Shown: in pieces, positions 8,288 to 15,814 of the stretch | Layout of the letters: each line of letters opens with the position of its first letter | How positions within the stretch are numbered: the first letter of the stretch is position 1 | Origin: Candidatus Aenigmatarchaeota archaeon | GTDB taxonomy: Archaea > Aenigmatarchaeota > Aenigmatarchaeia > QMZS01 | Direction of reading: 5' to 3' | Assembly: GCA_021163805.1 (NCBI GenBank) | Contig: JAGGTL010000035.1 | Location: 1-25,188 of the forward strand | DNA: 25,188 nt | The notes under the pieces: generated by a model | Seen by the model: only the letters and a program-made list of their open reading frames with translations | Database searches by the model: none | What the model was told of the DNA's origin: nothing | Position numbers and translations under genes: made by a program

Positions 8288-8599
8288 TTATTTTCTCAAA
8301 ATTTCAAGATATTCTTTTTTTAATTTGCTCATATCTTGAATGATTTCGGCCTGTATCTCAATTTGCTCGCTTGGGATGACAAATCCAAAAATCCTGACCA
8401 TATTTCCTATCTTTAACTCAGGTTTTGGAATCTCTTCAGAAAAAGATATATTTATTTTTCCCGTTCCATCATCTAAAACAAGCAAATTTTCTCCAATATC
8501 TATTATTTTTCCTATTAAGGATATTCTCGAATCCAGATTTGGATTTATTTCAGAAATTTTTCTTTTTACAGCGGGTTCTATTTTAAATTCTATTGGCAT
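8288..8599 (-). CDS. Small OB-fold nucleic-acid-binding protein
   Basis: This 103-residue protein has an OB-fold core at about residues 28-92. The GKIIDIGENLLVLDDGTGKI segment followed by an ISF strand is typical of RPA-like and tRNA-anticodon-type OB domains. There is no zinc finger and no other domain, so it is much shorter than archaeal RPA. The N-terminus (MPIEFKIEPAVKRKISEI) resembles the lead-in of RPA-associated proteins. It lies just downstream of the initiator tRNA on the same strand, 26 bases away, and may be read through from it. It might bind single-stranded DNA or RNA; the sequence does not say which. Confidence 0.7.
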   Translation of the reverse strand: MPIEFKIEPAVKRKISEINPNLDSRISLIGKIIDIGENLLVLDDGTGKINISFSEEIPKPELKIGNMVRIFGFVIPSEQIEIQAEIIQDMSKLKKEYLEILRK

Positions 8600-8644
8600 A
8601 ACATAATTGAGTTTTAATCTTAAATAGCGGGGGGTGGATTTGAA

Positions 8645-8659
8645 TTCGGCAGAATTCTT
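8645..8659 (-). other. 15-nt BHB intron in the T-loop of tRNA-iMet (53/54)
   Basis: This extra sequence lies between the T stem GGTGG and the T-loop TTCAAAT. A canonical fold exists: central helix CGGT/GCCG (one G-U), bulges GGA and AAT, and an 8-nt inner hairpin AGAATTCT (2 bp, 4-nt loop). Cutting after the second bulge base removes exactly 15 nt and restores the T-loop. Two GAATTC copies at the edge allow an alternative extended T-arm hairpin, so the intron is less certain than the D-loop one. Confidence 0.72.
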
Positions 8660-8700
8660 CCACCGACCTTCGGGTTATGGGCCCGACGAGCACTCCAGAC

Positions 8701-8728
8701 TTGGAGAGTTATACTTCAAATATAACTT
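8701..8728 (-). other. 28-nt BHB intron in the D-loop of tRNA-iMet (14/15)
   Basis: The fold is a central helix GGAG/CTCC (4 bp), bulges CAA and AAG, and an inner helix AGTTATA/TATAACT (7 bp) with a 7-nt loop. Cutting after the second bulge base joins GAGCA to GTCTGGAGT and gives the standard archaeal initiator D-arm. The outer helix is weak. Confidence 0.9.
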
Positions 8729-8742
8729 TGCTCCACCCCGCT

Positions 8743-8902
8743 ATAATTTAGTTTCATTCTAAATTTTAATATTGTTTCGCAATCTCATTATTTGTGGAAA
8801 TTTGCCTCGCAGCTGGAAACACAATCTTCAGTTAAAAAATATAAATAATCTCTCTTCAAATATTTTTCTAACAGACAGATAAGTTAGTTTTCTATGTAGA
8901 TT
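8743..8902. other. Divergent spacer between tRNA-iMet and rnhB
   Basis: It holds the minus-strand tRNA promoter candidate (TTAAAATTT, about 20-30 bases before the tRNA). On the plus strand an AAAAATATAAATAATC run near 8836-8850 could be the rnhB promoter with a leader of about 25-30 nt. I see no other gene. Confidence 0.4.
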
Positions 8903-9559
8903 ATGGGTTTTTTATTGGGAATTGATGAGGCGGGGAAAGGTCCAGTAATAGGCCCTTTGGTTATTGCAGGAGTATTAATTTCTGAAGAAAATGAGGGAAA
9001 ATTAAAAAAACTTGGAATCAAAGATTCAAAAGAACTGTCACCCGAAAAAAGAAAAAAATTTTCCGAAGAAATCAAAAATCTGTCCGAAGATTTTGTTGTT
9101 TTAAAAATTTCGGCAAGTGAGTTGAATAAAGAGATGGATACAAAAACTCTAAATGAAATTGAAATTTCGAGAATTGCGCAGATAATCAATTCCTTCTGGA
9201 TGAGAAGACCAAAAGTTTATATTGATGCTTTAGAAGCAAACACAAAAAAATTTAAAGAAAAAATTTTGTCAAGATTGAAAGATAAAAAACTCGAAATAAT
9301 TGCCGAAAATTATGCGGACAAAACATATCCTATTGTTTCGGCGGCATCAATAATTGCGAAAGTGACGAGAGATTCCGAAATTAAAAATTTGCATAAAAAA
9401 TACGGATTCTTTGGTTCTGGTTATCCTTCGGATGAAAGAACTATAGAATTCCTGAAAAAGCTAAATAAAGAAGAGTATAACAAAATTGTAAGATTAAAAT
9501 GGGAAACATCAAAAAATATTTTAAAGAACAAAAAGCAGAAGAAGTTGTTAGAATTTTGA
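8903..9559 (+). CDS. rnhB: Ribonuclease HII
   Basis: This 218-residue endonuclease cuts the RNA strand of RNA-DNA hybrids and single ribonucleotides in DNA, working with PCNA in archaea. The acidic active site is complete: D8 and E9 in GIDEAGKGPVIGPLV, D108 in the VYIDALEAN strand, and D157 in SAASIIAKVTRD. The YGFFGSGYPSD segment is typical of the archaeal type. The C-terminal region (about 185-218) is Lys-rich and lacks a clear PCNA-interacting peptide. The length is normal. The gene is convergent with pcn, 110 bases apart, an apt functional neighbour. The start is the first ATG, with no Shine-Dalgarno motif. Confidence 0.96.
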   Translation: MGFLLGIDEAGKGPVIGPLVIAGVLISEENEGKLKKLGIKDSKELSPEKRKKFSEEIKNLSEDFVVLKISASELNKEMDTKTLNEIEISRIAQIINSFWMRRPKVYIDALEANTKKFKEKILSRLKDKKLEIIAENYADKTYPIVSAASIIAKVTRDSEIKNLHKKYGFFGSGYPSDERTIEFLKKLNKEEYNKIVRLKWETSKNILKNKKQKKLLEF

Positions 9560-9601
9560 TAAAGTTTGTTTTAATTCATGGAGCAGATCATCATCATTTT
9601 T

Positions 9602-9635
9602 AAATTCTATAATTTCATAGAAGAAGATAGAATTT
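9602..9635. terminator. Inverted repeat between convergent rnhB and pcn
   Basis: AAATTCTA (9602-9609) and TAGAATTT (9628-9635) form a perfect 8-bp inverted repeat with an 18-nt loop in the only gap between two convergent genes. It may aid transcription termination, but in such A/T-rich DNA this is weak evidence. Confidence 0.25.
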
Positions 9636-9669
9636 AATCCCCTGCATAATCAAACTTATTTTTCCCTGA

Positions 9670-10422
9670 TTATTCTTCAATTCTCGGAGCCAGGATAAAC
9701 CCCAGTTTTGCTCTGTCTTTGATAACATACTCCAGATGCAATGGATAATCTTTGTTGAATTCTATCTTGACATTTTCAGATAATCTGCTGGCTTTTAGCA
9801 TTTTGCTCAGATATTCTATTGAATATCTTGCAATAACTTCTTCTTTACAGTTTATAGAATAAAGTTGTGGATTTCCTGCATCTATCTTTATTTGCGTATA
9901 ACTAGAATCTCCCTCAGATCTTAAAACCAGTGAATCTTTCGAAAGTTTTATAGATATTCCATCGGAAATCAATGCACCGTTTTCAATTCCTTCTTTTAAA
10001 ATTGACGGGTCTAATTCGGCCGAGTTCTCAAATTTAAATCTGCTCAAATCTTGCATTTCCTGTTTTGCAACGGAAATTATTGGAATTGCAAATTGTCTGG
10101 TTGTTTTTCCTTCCAGAGTTAACTCGAATCTGTCTTCATTTTCATCAAGACTCAAAATTAATTTATCTTCTGGTTTTGCTTTTTTGATAAATTGTAATAT
10201 TTTGAGAATGTTCAAACCAACTTCAATATCTTTATCGCAGGTATAACTTTCAAATGCCGTTGGAAGAATCAAAAAATCTACCACGGCGATAACTGCTCTG
10301 TCAGGGCAAACAAGAGATATTCCATCTTTTTTAATATTAAATGTGCCTTCATCAACTATTTCTGCAATTGCATTGAAACTTTCTCTCAACAAACCGACAT
10401 CATCTAATACTGCTTTGAACAT
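9670..10422 (-). CDS. pcn: DNA polymerase sliding clamp (PCNA)
   Basis: This 250-residue protein forms the trimeric ring that tethers replication and repair enzymes to DNA. It has the two-domain clamp fold: MFKAVLDDVGLLRESFNAIAEIVDEG at the start, an interdomain region near residue 120, and the characteristic C-terminal strand with LGFILAPRIEE. The length matches archaeal PCNA. It lies 52 bases downstream of the M42 peptidase gene on the same strand and convergent with rnhB. Before its ATG are only A/T-rich bases, including an alternating TA run and a possible TATA element (CTTATACT, about 18-25 bases upstream), so leaderless expression is plausible. Confidence 0.97.
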   Translation of the reverse strand: MFKAVLDDVGLLRESFNAIAEIVDEGTFNIKKDGISLVCPDRAVIAVVDFLILPTAFESYTCDKDIEVGLNILKILQFIKKAKPEDKLILSLDENEDRFELTLEGKTTRQFAIPIISVAKQEMQDLSRFKFENSAELDPSILKEGIENGALISDGISIKLSKDSLVLRSEGDSSYTQIKIDAGNPQLYSINCKEEVIARYSIEYLSKMLKASRLSENVKIEFNKDYPLHLEYVIKDRAKLGFILAPRIEE

Positions 10423-10474
10423 AATTATATATATTAAAAGTATAAGTTAATTTAAGTTCTGATTTTGGGAATAA

Positions 10475-11500
10475 TTATTTCCAATTTTTAACAATTAATT
10501 CTGCCAATTTTATTGTTTCTTTTAAATCTTCGGCATGAAAAATGCTGTGTGGCGTATGTATATTTCTTATCGGTATATTTAGAGAGCAACTTAAAATTCC
10601 TTTCTTCGTTATCTGGGTAATTGCGGTATCGGTCATTCCCCCATCAACCAATTCCAACTGATATTTAATCTTGTTCTTTTTTGCCAGATTAAGAATGAAT
10701 TTTTTTAAGTTTTCCGGTAAAATTGCCCCGTGACCTTCGCATTCTATCAAACTTATTGTGACTCCTTTTCCAAGCTTTATTTCGCTTTCTTTCTCAGAAA
10801 CAGAGGGAACATCTCCAGCAATCGAAGTATCTATAACTATGGCTAAATCCGGCTCTGTTGAATAAACAGCAGTTCTTGCACCTTTCAATCCAACTTCTTC
10901 TTGAGATGAAAAAATAAAGTAAATATCATTTGGATTTTTTATTCTCTTTAAAATATCTATCAAACAATAAACCCCCAGTCTATTATCTAAAGCTTTTCCA
11001 ATAAAAGTGTTTTTTTGCAATTGTTTAAATTCTGATTTGAAAGAGATGGGTGTGCCCTTCTCAATATTTAATTTTTCTTTACCTGTCATCCCTATATCTA
11101 TATACATTTCATCGTATTTAATAATTCTTTTTCTTTCTTCTTCCTTTTGCAGATGGACGGGTTTTGAGCCAATCAATCCCTCTATTTCTTTTTCTCCTTT
11201 GATTACAACTCTTTGGGAAAGCAAAATTTTGTCATCAATTCCCCCAATTTTTGAGAATTCTATGAAGCCTTTATTTATTCTTTTCACAATAAAACCAACT
11301 TCATCCATATGTGCAACCAAAGAGATTTTTTTTCTGTTTTTGGCAGAACCTTTTTTTAGGGCGATTAAGTTTCCAAGAGTGTCCTCCGTTATTTTATCTG
11401 CATATTTTGAAATCTCCTTTTTTATCACTTCTCTGATCTCGGTCTCGAAACCTGAAACACCCGGAGTTTCACTTAATTTTTTTAATAAATTGATATCCAT
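10475..11500 (-). CDS. M42 family metallopeptidase (TET-type aminopeptidase)
   Basis: This 341-residue cytosolic di-metal aminopeptidase belongs to a family that forms large tetrahedral complexes trimming peptides from the proteasome and similar proteases. Ligand and catalytic residues are in place: H64 and D66 in VAHMDEVGF, D172 in KALDNRLGVY, E201 and E202 in FSSQEEVGLKGAR, D224 in VIDTS, and H315 in the IRNIHTP motif. After that last motif the sequence runs HSIFHAEDL, unlike the more usual VEVVSLKDL, which adds two extra His (318, 322). Substrate preference cannot be read from the sequence. It lies just upstream of pcn. Confidence 0.92.
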   Translation of the reverse strand: MDINLLKKLSETPGVSGFETEIREVIKKEISKYADKITEDTLGNLIALKKGSAKNRKKISLVAHMDEVGFIVKRINKGFIEFSKIGGIDDKILLSQRVVIKGEKEIEGLIGSKPVHLQKEEERKRIIKYDEMYIDIGMTGKEKLNIEKGTPISFKSEFKQLQKNTFIGKALDNRLGVYCLIDILKRIKNPNDIYFIFSSQEEVGLKGARTAVYSTEPDLAIVIDTSIAGDVPSVSEKESEIKLGKGVTISLIECEGHGAILPENLKKFILNLAKKNKIKYQLELVDGGMTDTAITQITKKGILSCSLNIPIRNIHTPHSIFHAEDLKETIKLAELIVKNWK

Positions 11501-11561
11501 ATTATTAATTAAAAAATAAGTAAAAAGAGGATAAAAATTGTAAAATATATTTTCCTACATA

Positions 11562-11573
11562 GAAATCTTTAAG
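11562..11573 (+). promoter_or_regulatory. TATA-like box of the transglutaminase-like gene
   Basis: GAAATCTTTAAG has its CTTTAAG core 20-26 bases before the ATG at 11593. The same ATCTTTAAG appears at the same distance before the exchanger gene, supporting a shared promoter type and leaderless transcripts. Confidence 0.5.
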
Positions 11574-11592
11574 TTTTAATCACCATATTATC

Positions 11593-13086
11593 ATGACATG
11601 TGATGCAGGAAATAAAATAATAGACCTTGGAGAAGGTAAGAAAATAGTAGATTTAGACAGAGGCAATCTTTATTTTGGAGAAGGTACGGGAGAAGTTTTT
11701 CTCAAACCAGAAGAGTTGAAATGGTTCTATTATAACTATGCTTATAACCAAGAATCTCTTTTCAAGCCAAAATACGGTAGAGATGAATTTAACCCAAATG
11801 GAATCGGAGAATTGAGATATGATAATGGCAAATTATATTTAATAGATGCTTCTGGCAATTCTTATGATATAACCAAAGAAGCTAAGGATACTGGCTTTAA
11901 TTTCTACAGGTTTATTGCAGACCTTGGTTTAGAGAGAACTGGTTTAGGTGGAGGAGAATTTAATGGCGAGTTTCATTTTGAAGATGGAAATGAGTCCAAG
12001 AAAAAGTCGGTGTTAAATAAAATAGGGACCATTGCTGTTACGGGTTTAATTGGAGCCGGAATATTTTACATTGGTTTTGCGGAGAATTGTGGTAACCAAA
12101 GTAAAATAAAATATGAAGATGTCTGTACAGATATGAAAAAAATTAAAAACATTTTGTATGAAAAAAAATTTTCATATTCTTTTGACAATCTTACAGATAA
12201 TGTAAATCTTTGTAAAATAATCTCCGGAAATTTTAAAATAACTGGAAAAAGTTTCTCTAATATTATCATAACCATAGACGATGCCAGAATGCCAAAAAAT
12301 ATTCAAACCTATAAAGCTCTGGCAGATCTTGGCTCTGGATTGAAAGATGATAAAGAAAACATTTCTCAATTGAACTGTTATAAATTCTTGACTGGAAAAA
12401 AAGAAATTTATCCCTTAGAAGTAACCATTCCTGTGATGGACCATCCAAATGATATTATTCCTCCATCAGAACTGGTAAAATCAAAATCCGGTGATTGTGA
12501 AGATTACTCGCTGCTATATGCATGCTATTTCAATGCCAAACACATCCCAGCATTTATTGTTATAAATGAGGGCCATGCCGTTGCCGCTGTAGGAGATATA
12601 CCTTCAAATCCAGAGGAACTTAAAGAGTACATCAAAGAAAACAGAACAGTTATTGTAGGAAGCTCGGAATATCTTAAAAGGCATAATTTCAACCAATCTA
12701 TCGCTACGACATCTGCTTCTACCGAAGATATACTAAATAACTTAAGAGTCAACTATCTCTCTACAAATATCCATGCTATAATATCAAAAGAAGATGTTTG
12801 GCTAAAAGGAGGTATATATTGCTTTAAAGTTCCATGGTCTAAAACTCTTGAAAAAGAATATGCAAAGAGCGCTGCAGATTACTTAAATATGAATATTTCA
12901 GAAGATGAAATAGATAAAATGGCTGAGAATTTTGATGATTTTTATGAAAGGTTGGTAAGAAATGCGACAAAAGTTCAAATAAATAGTAAAGTAAATTTTT
13001 ATTGGAAAATAAAAGAGGTATTGGCGGATCCTTCTGAAGAAAAAATAGCGGCAGATCTATTTAACGATACGATATTATTAAAATAA
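11593..13086 (+). CDS. Membrane-anchored transglutaminase-like protein
   Basis: This 497-residue protein has three parts. Residues 1-135 are soluble and Gly-rich, with short imperfect repeats (LGEGKKIVDLDRGNLYFGEG, KLYLIDASGN). A single membrane segment lies at about 144-161 after a KKKSVLNK stretch, so the N-terminus should be inside. The rest is outside and holds a transglutaminase-like core, with C302 in KSGDCEDYSLLYA and H328 in NEGHAVAAVGD. The spacing of these two fits the TGc fold, which covers papain-like peptidases and cross-linkers. The third catalytic residue (usually Asp about 15 residues after the His) is not obvious. Several extracytoplasmic Cys may form disulfides. The exchanger gene follows 102 bases downstream. 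Substrate is unknown. Confidence 0.78.
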   Translation: MTCDAGNKIIDLGEGKKIVDLDRGNLYFGEGTGEVFLKPEELKWFYYNYAYNQESLFKPKYGRDEFNPNGIGELRYDNGKLYLIDASGNSYDITKEAKDTGFNFYRFIADLGLERTGLGGGEFNGEFHFEDGNESKKKSVLNKIGTIAVTGLIGAGIFYIGFAENCGNQSKIKYEDVCTDMKKIKNILYEKKFSYSFDNLTDNVNLCKIISGNFKITGKSFSNIIITIDDARMPKNIQTYKALADLGSGLKDDKENISQLNCYKFLTGKKEIYPLEVTIPVMDHPNDIIPPSELVKSKSGDCEDYSLLYACYFNAKHIPAFIVINEGHAVAAVGDIPSNPEELKEYIKENRTVIVGSSEYLKRHNFNQSIATTSASTEDILNNLRVNYLSTNIHAIISKEDVWLKGGIYCFKVPWSKTLEKEYAKSAADYLNMNISEDEIDKMAENFDDFYERLVRNATKVQINSKVNFYWKIKEVLADPSEEKIAADLFNDTILLK

Positions 13087-13159
13087 TACAGTTTTTCAAT
13101 ATATCGCCAAGTAAAATAAAAACATCTAAAGATTAATTTATGGATTGTCTTCGTCCCAC

Positions 13160-13170
13160 GAATCTTTAAG
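13160..13170 (+). promoter_or_regulatory. TATA-like box of the exchanger-lipoprotein pair
   Basis: GAATCTTTAAG has its CTTTAAG core 19-25 bases before the ATG at 13189, matching the element before 11593 in both sequence and spacing. This suggests the exchanger and the lipoprotein after it start a new transcript here. Confidence 0.5.
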
Positions 13171-13188
13171 GGAAAATATTTTTGTATT

Positions 13189-14196
13189 ATGTGGATAAGT
13201 ATTTTGATAATTCTGATAACTTCAATTTCCATATATTATTCAGGAGAATATTTTGCTTCGGCATCTAGTAAAGTTGGAGATTATTTGGGGCTTTCAAAAT
13301 CTGCCAAAGGAGCAACTTTGGATGCAATTTCCAGTTCCATGCCGGAGTTAATGATTTCTCTATTCAGTTTAATTGTTTTTCATGAGTTTTCAGTTGGGAT
13401 TGGAACAATTGTTGGCTCTGCGTTATTTAATATTCTTATTATTCCTGCAGTCTGTGTTTTTATATCTCCAATAGTTTTTAAAGTAAGTGATGAAGTTATC
13501 CATAGAGATGGATTATTTTATAATATGACCATTATAATTCTTTTAACTGCAATTTTCTTTTCAAAAGAATGGTCTATTTCAATTGCGATAATATTTTTAG
13601 GAACCTATCTATTGTATATTTTTGAAATCTTCAGACATGGAAGTACACAAAATTATGTAACTAATTTGCTTGAATTTTTTAAACATGGGCGATCCAAATT
13701 AGCAAAGAAAAGACTGAAAAAAAGAAAGAATGGCAGGTTTGGATTTGAAATAGGAATAATGGCATTTACCTTGCTGGTCATTGCTGTTTCAAGCTATTTT
13801 TTGGTTGAGCATGCTATTTCCCTTTCTCATTTTCTTGGAATACCTCCCATTATTATAAGTTTTACAGTTATCGCCGCTGCAACAAGTTTTCCTGATATGG
13901 TTGTATCTGCCAGTAATGCCAAAAAAGGAAATATTTCGGATGCTTCTTCCAATGTGTTTGGATCAAACATTTTCGATATACTCATGGGTTTAGGACTCCC
14001 CATTTTTATAGCCAATCTGATTAAAATTCCCGTAATTATCTCTGTTGAAAGCATGACTATTGTATTTGGACTTTTAGTTTCTACGGTGGTTGTGTTATAT
14101 ATTTTTGCGGAAAAAATGATTTTAACAAAACCCAAAGCGGTTTTAATGCTTTTAATTTATTTAGGACTGGTTGTTTATACAATATTTTTAGTTTAA
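13189..14196 (+). CDS. Cation/Ca2+ exchanger, NCKX-like CaCA family
   Basis: This 335-residue protein has about ten hydrophobic segments in two halves, with a basic cytosolic loop at about residues 165-185 (KLAKKRLKKRKN). Both alpha repeats are present: TLDAISSSMPELMIS with VGIGTIVGSALFNIL, and AAATSFPDMVVSASNAKKG with SSNVFGSNIFDILMG. Repeat 1 keeps the Glu of the PE motif, while repeat 2 has PD. The second SN motif reads SNIFD. Both features resemble the K+-dependent Na+/Ca2+ exchangers (NCKX) more than NCX, where Glu and Asn are usual. It probably exports Ca2+ using the Na+ gradient; K+ coupling is inference. The next gene starts two bases after its stop, so the two are cotranscribed. Confidence 0.9.
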   Translation: MWISILIILITSISIYYSGEYFASASSKVGDYLGLSKSAKGATLDAISSSMPELMISLFSLIVFHEFSVGIGTIVGSALFNILIIPAVCVFISPIVFKVSDEVIHRDGLFYNMTIIILLTAIFFSKEWSISIAIIFLGTYLLYIFEIFRHGSTQNYVTNLLEFFKHGRSKLAKKRLKKRKNGRFGFEIGIMAFTLLVIAVSSYFLVEHAISLSHFLGIPPIIISFTVIAAATSFPDMVVSASNAKKGNISDASSNVFGSNIFDILMGLGLPIFIANLIKIPVIISVESMTIVFGLLVSTVVVLYIFAEKMILTKPKAVLMLLIYLGLVVYTIFLV

Positions 14197-14198
14197 TT

Positions 14199-15812
14199 AT
14201 GAAGAAGTTCATCTTTCTGTTTTTATTTCTCATTGTCTTTTTGTCGGGATGCATTATTCCATATTTTCCTAATAGTTCGAAAATTGAGCCAACAAAGCCC
14301 CTGACAATTTCTTTGAGTTCTGACTTAACCAGAGTTAAATCCCTGGATATAACCTATCTTTATTTAACTCTTGATAATCTGGATGAGAAAGAAGAATACA
14401 AAATAAGTGCAAAGATAATGAATCCCGGACTTTTTGAGATCCCCGAAAGTTATAAGGAAACAGAATTGTCCGGATTGCAGAAAAAAACTTTGGAATTTAA
14501 ATTAAAAGCTCCAAACGTCTCAGCAGAAACTCCCTCCAAAGTAAGTGTTGAAACAACAATTTCAAAAGATTTCGTTTTTTATCTTCCAATTCTTTTTGCT
14601 GATTCGGAGTATTTAAGAGAACGTGAGACAAGAGGAGAACCAGTTCAAAAGAGACAAAAAATTCATTCTTTTTCGGATAATCTTGTAAATATAGTTGTAA
14701 AATTAAATAAAGAGCCTCCTATAGATACTGGAGTTGCTTACGCGAATATAAAAATTGTTCCTCTCGGAAAAGGAATTTTAGAATTTGATTCAATTAATGT
14801 GAAGGGGGATGCATCTTGTGAAAAAATAAACAAATATTCAAACTCTGTTTTCTGCGAATTTCATTCCGGTAATGTAGATGATATGAAAGAAAAAAAATTT
14901 GAGATAAAAATAAAATATGATTATAAAGAAATAAAATCTTTAAGTTTTAGGATTTTACCTGAAGTTGCAATTGTTATTCCGCCTGAAGCAGAAATAAGTC
15001 TGTTAGAAGAATATTGTCTTTTAAATTCATCAAGTGTTGATAATATTTGTGATTTTAAATTAAGGCCAATCAAGTGGTGCAGTAGCATGTACAAAAAAGA
15101 TTGCATAAAAGATATTGAAAGGAAAATGGAAATAGAAGGAGACCTTGGAAGTTCAGCTATGGCTTTTTTATATCACAAAAAATATATCAGAATTGGAAAT
15201 ATAGATAAAAGTAAATTAAAAAACATAAATTATCAAAGAATTTATATTAATTACACTTATTTAAACAGCAGAGGAGAGGAAAAAGATAGTAGAACTAGTG
15301 TAATTCCAATTATCATCTTGTATAAAGAAAGAGAAATATTCAAAAAAGATCTTCCAGAAGATTTCAAGGATGAATTTATTTTCTTAGATAATGCCTTTTT
15401 TAGTATAAGTGAAAGTACAGAAGAACAATTGCGAGTTAATAGCATTTGTGGAATTCCTAAGGAATTATCTGTAAATATAGGTCATCATAATGAAACAGGA
15501 GATATTATGGTATGGTATATAAAGGATGGAGAAAGATATAGGGTTGATTACTATGAATTTGAAAAATTTAAAGAAACAATTGCAAAGGAAAAAAATCCTG
15601 AAAACTTAAGAGGAAAAACTTATGAAAGTATTTTTGGTGCTGTGAAAATATTGCAAGCATCAGAGGATAAGATAAATTTAAAAGCGATAAGTGGTTCTTC
15701 ATCTGGTTTCCCTTTAAGTATTGGAAGTCATAGTGAAAAGTGTGGATATATTCTTATATATGAGAAAAAGGAGGATAAGTATGTATTAACTATTGCTAAA
15801 ATAAAAAAATAA
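14199..15812 (+). CDS. Large surface lipoprotein, paralog of the 5181-6035 product
   Basis: This 537-residue protein starts with Lys-Lys, a hydrophobic stretch and a lipobox ending FLSGC at residue 17 or so, so it is likely an extracytoplasmic lipoprotein. Residues about 40-135 form a first beta-rich domain, followed by the linker EYLRERETRGEPVQKRQKI, which mirrors EYRKRMERREPIPKVKNI of the other lipoprotein. A second beta-rich domain with a Cys pair follows (about 155-260). The remaining 280 residues have no match in the smaller paralog and include several further Cys, probably disulfide-bonded. It is cotranscribed with the exchanger (2-base gap), which suggests a joint envelope role. It ends two bases from the convergent dnaG. 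Confidence 0.78.
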   Translation: MKKFIFLFLFLIVFLSGCIIPYFPNSSKIEPTKPLTISLSSDLTRVKSLDITYLYLTLDNLDEKEEYKISAKIMNPGLFEIPESYKETELSGLQKKTLEFKLKAPNVSAETPSKVSVETTISKDFVFYLPILFADSEYLRERETRGEPVQKRQKIHSFSDNLVNIVVKLNKEPPIDTGVAYANIKIVPLGKGILEFDSINVKGDASCEKINKYSNSVFCEFHSGNVDDMKEKKFEIKIKYDYKEIKSLSFRILPEVAIVIPPEAEISLLEEYCLLNSSSVDNICDFKLRPIKWCSSMYKKDCIKDIERKMEIEGDLGSSAMAFLYHKKYIRIGNIDKSKLKNINYQRIYINYTYLNSRGEEKDSRTSVIPIIILYKEREIFKKDLPEDFKDEFIFLDNAFFSISESTEEQLRVNSICGIPKELSVNIGHHNETGDIMVWYIKDGERYRVDYYEFEKFKETIAKEKNPENLRGKTYESIFGAVKILQASEDKINLKAISGSSSGFPLSIGSHSEKCGYILIYEKKEDKYVLTIAKIKK

Positions 15813-15814
15813 AA

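Larger units (their letters stand above)
8626..8742 (-). tRNA. Initiator tRNA-Met (CAT), with two introns
   Basis: The acceptor stem is AGCGGGG/CCCCGCT with the A1-U72 pair of archaeal initiators. The D stem is GAGC/GCTC. The anticodon stem TCGGG/CCCGA carries the three G-C pairs (29-31/39-41) that mark initiators. The anticodon loop is CCCATAA, with C at position 33 instead of U, and the T stem is GGTGG/CCACC. The gene spans 117 bases. Without a 28-nt D-loop insert and a 15-nt T-loop insert it is 74 nt, with a normal D-loop (AGTCTGGAGT) and T-loop (TTCAAAT). CCA is not encoded. There is no intron at the common 37/38 site. A TATA-like TTAAAATTT lies about 20-30 bases upstream. Confidence 0.95.

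Noticed and set aside
8641..8665. Extended T-arm hairpin of the initiator tRNA using two GAATTC copies, with no splicing
   Set aside because: It would destroy the T-loop needed for the tRNA elbow. The 15-nt intron fold with standard cut positions explains the sequence better, though this alternative is not excluded.
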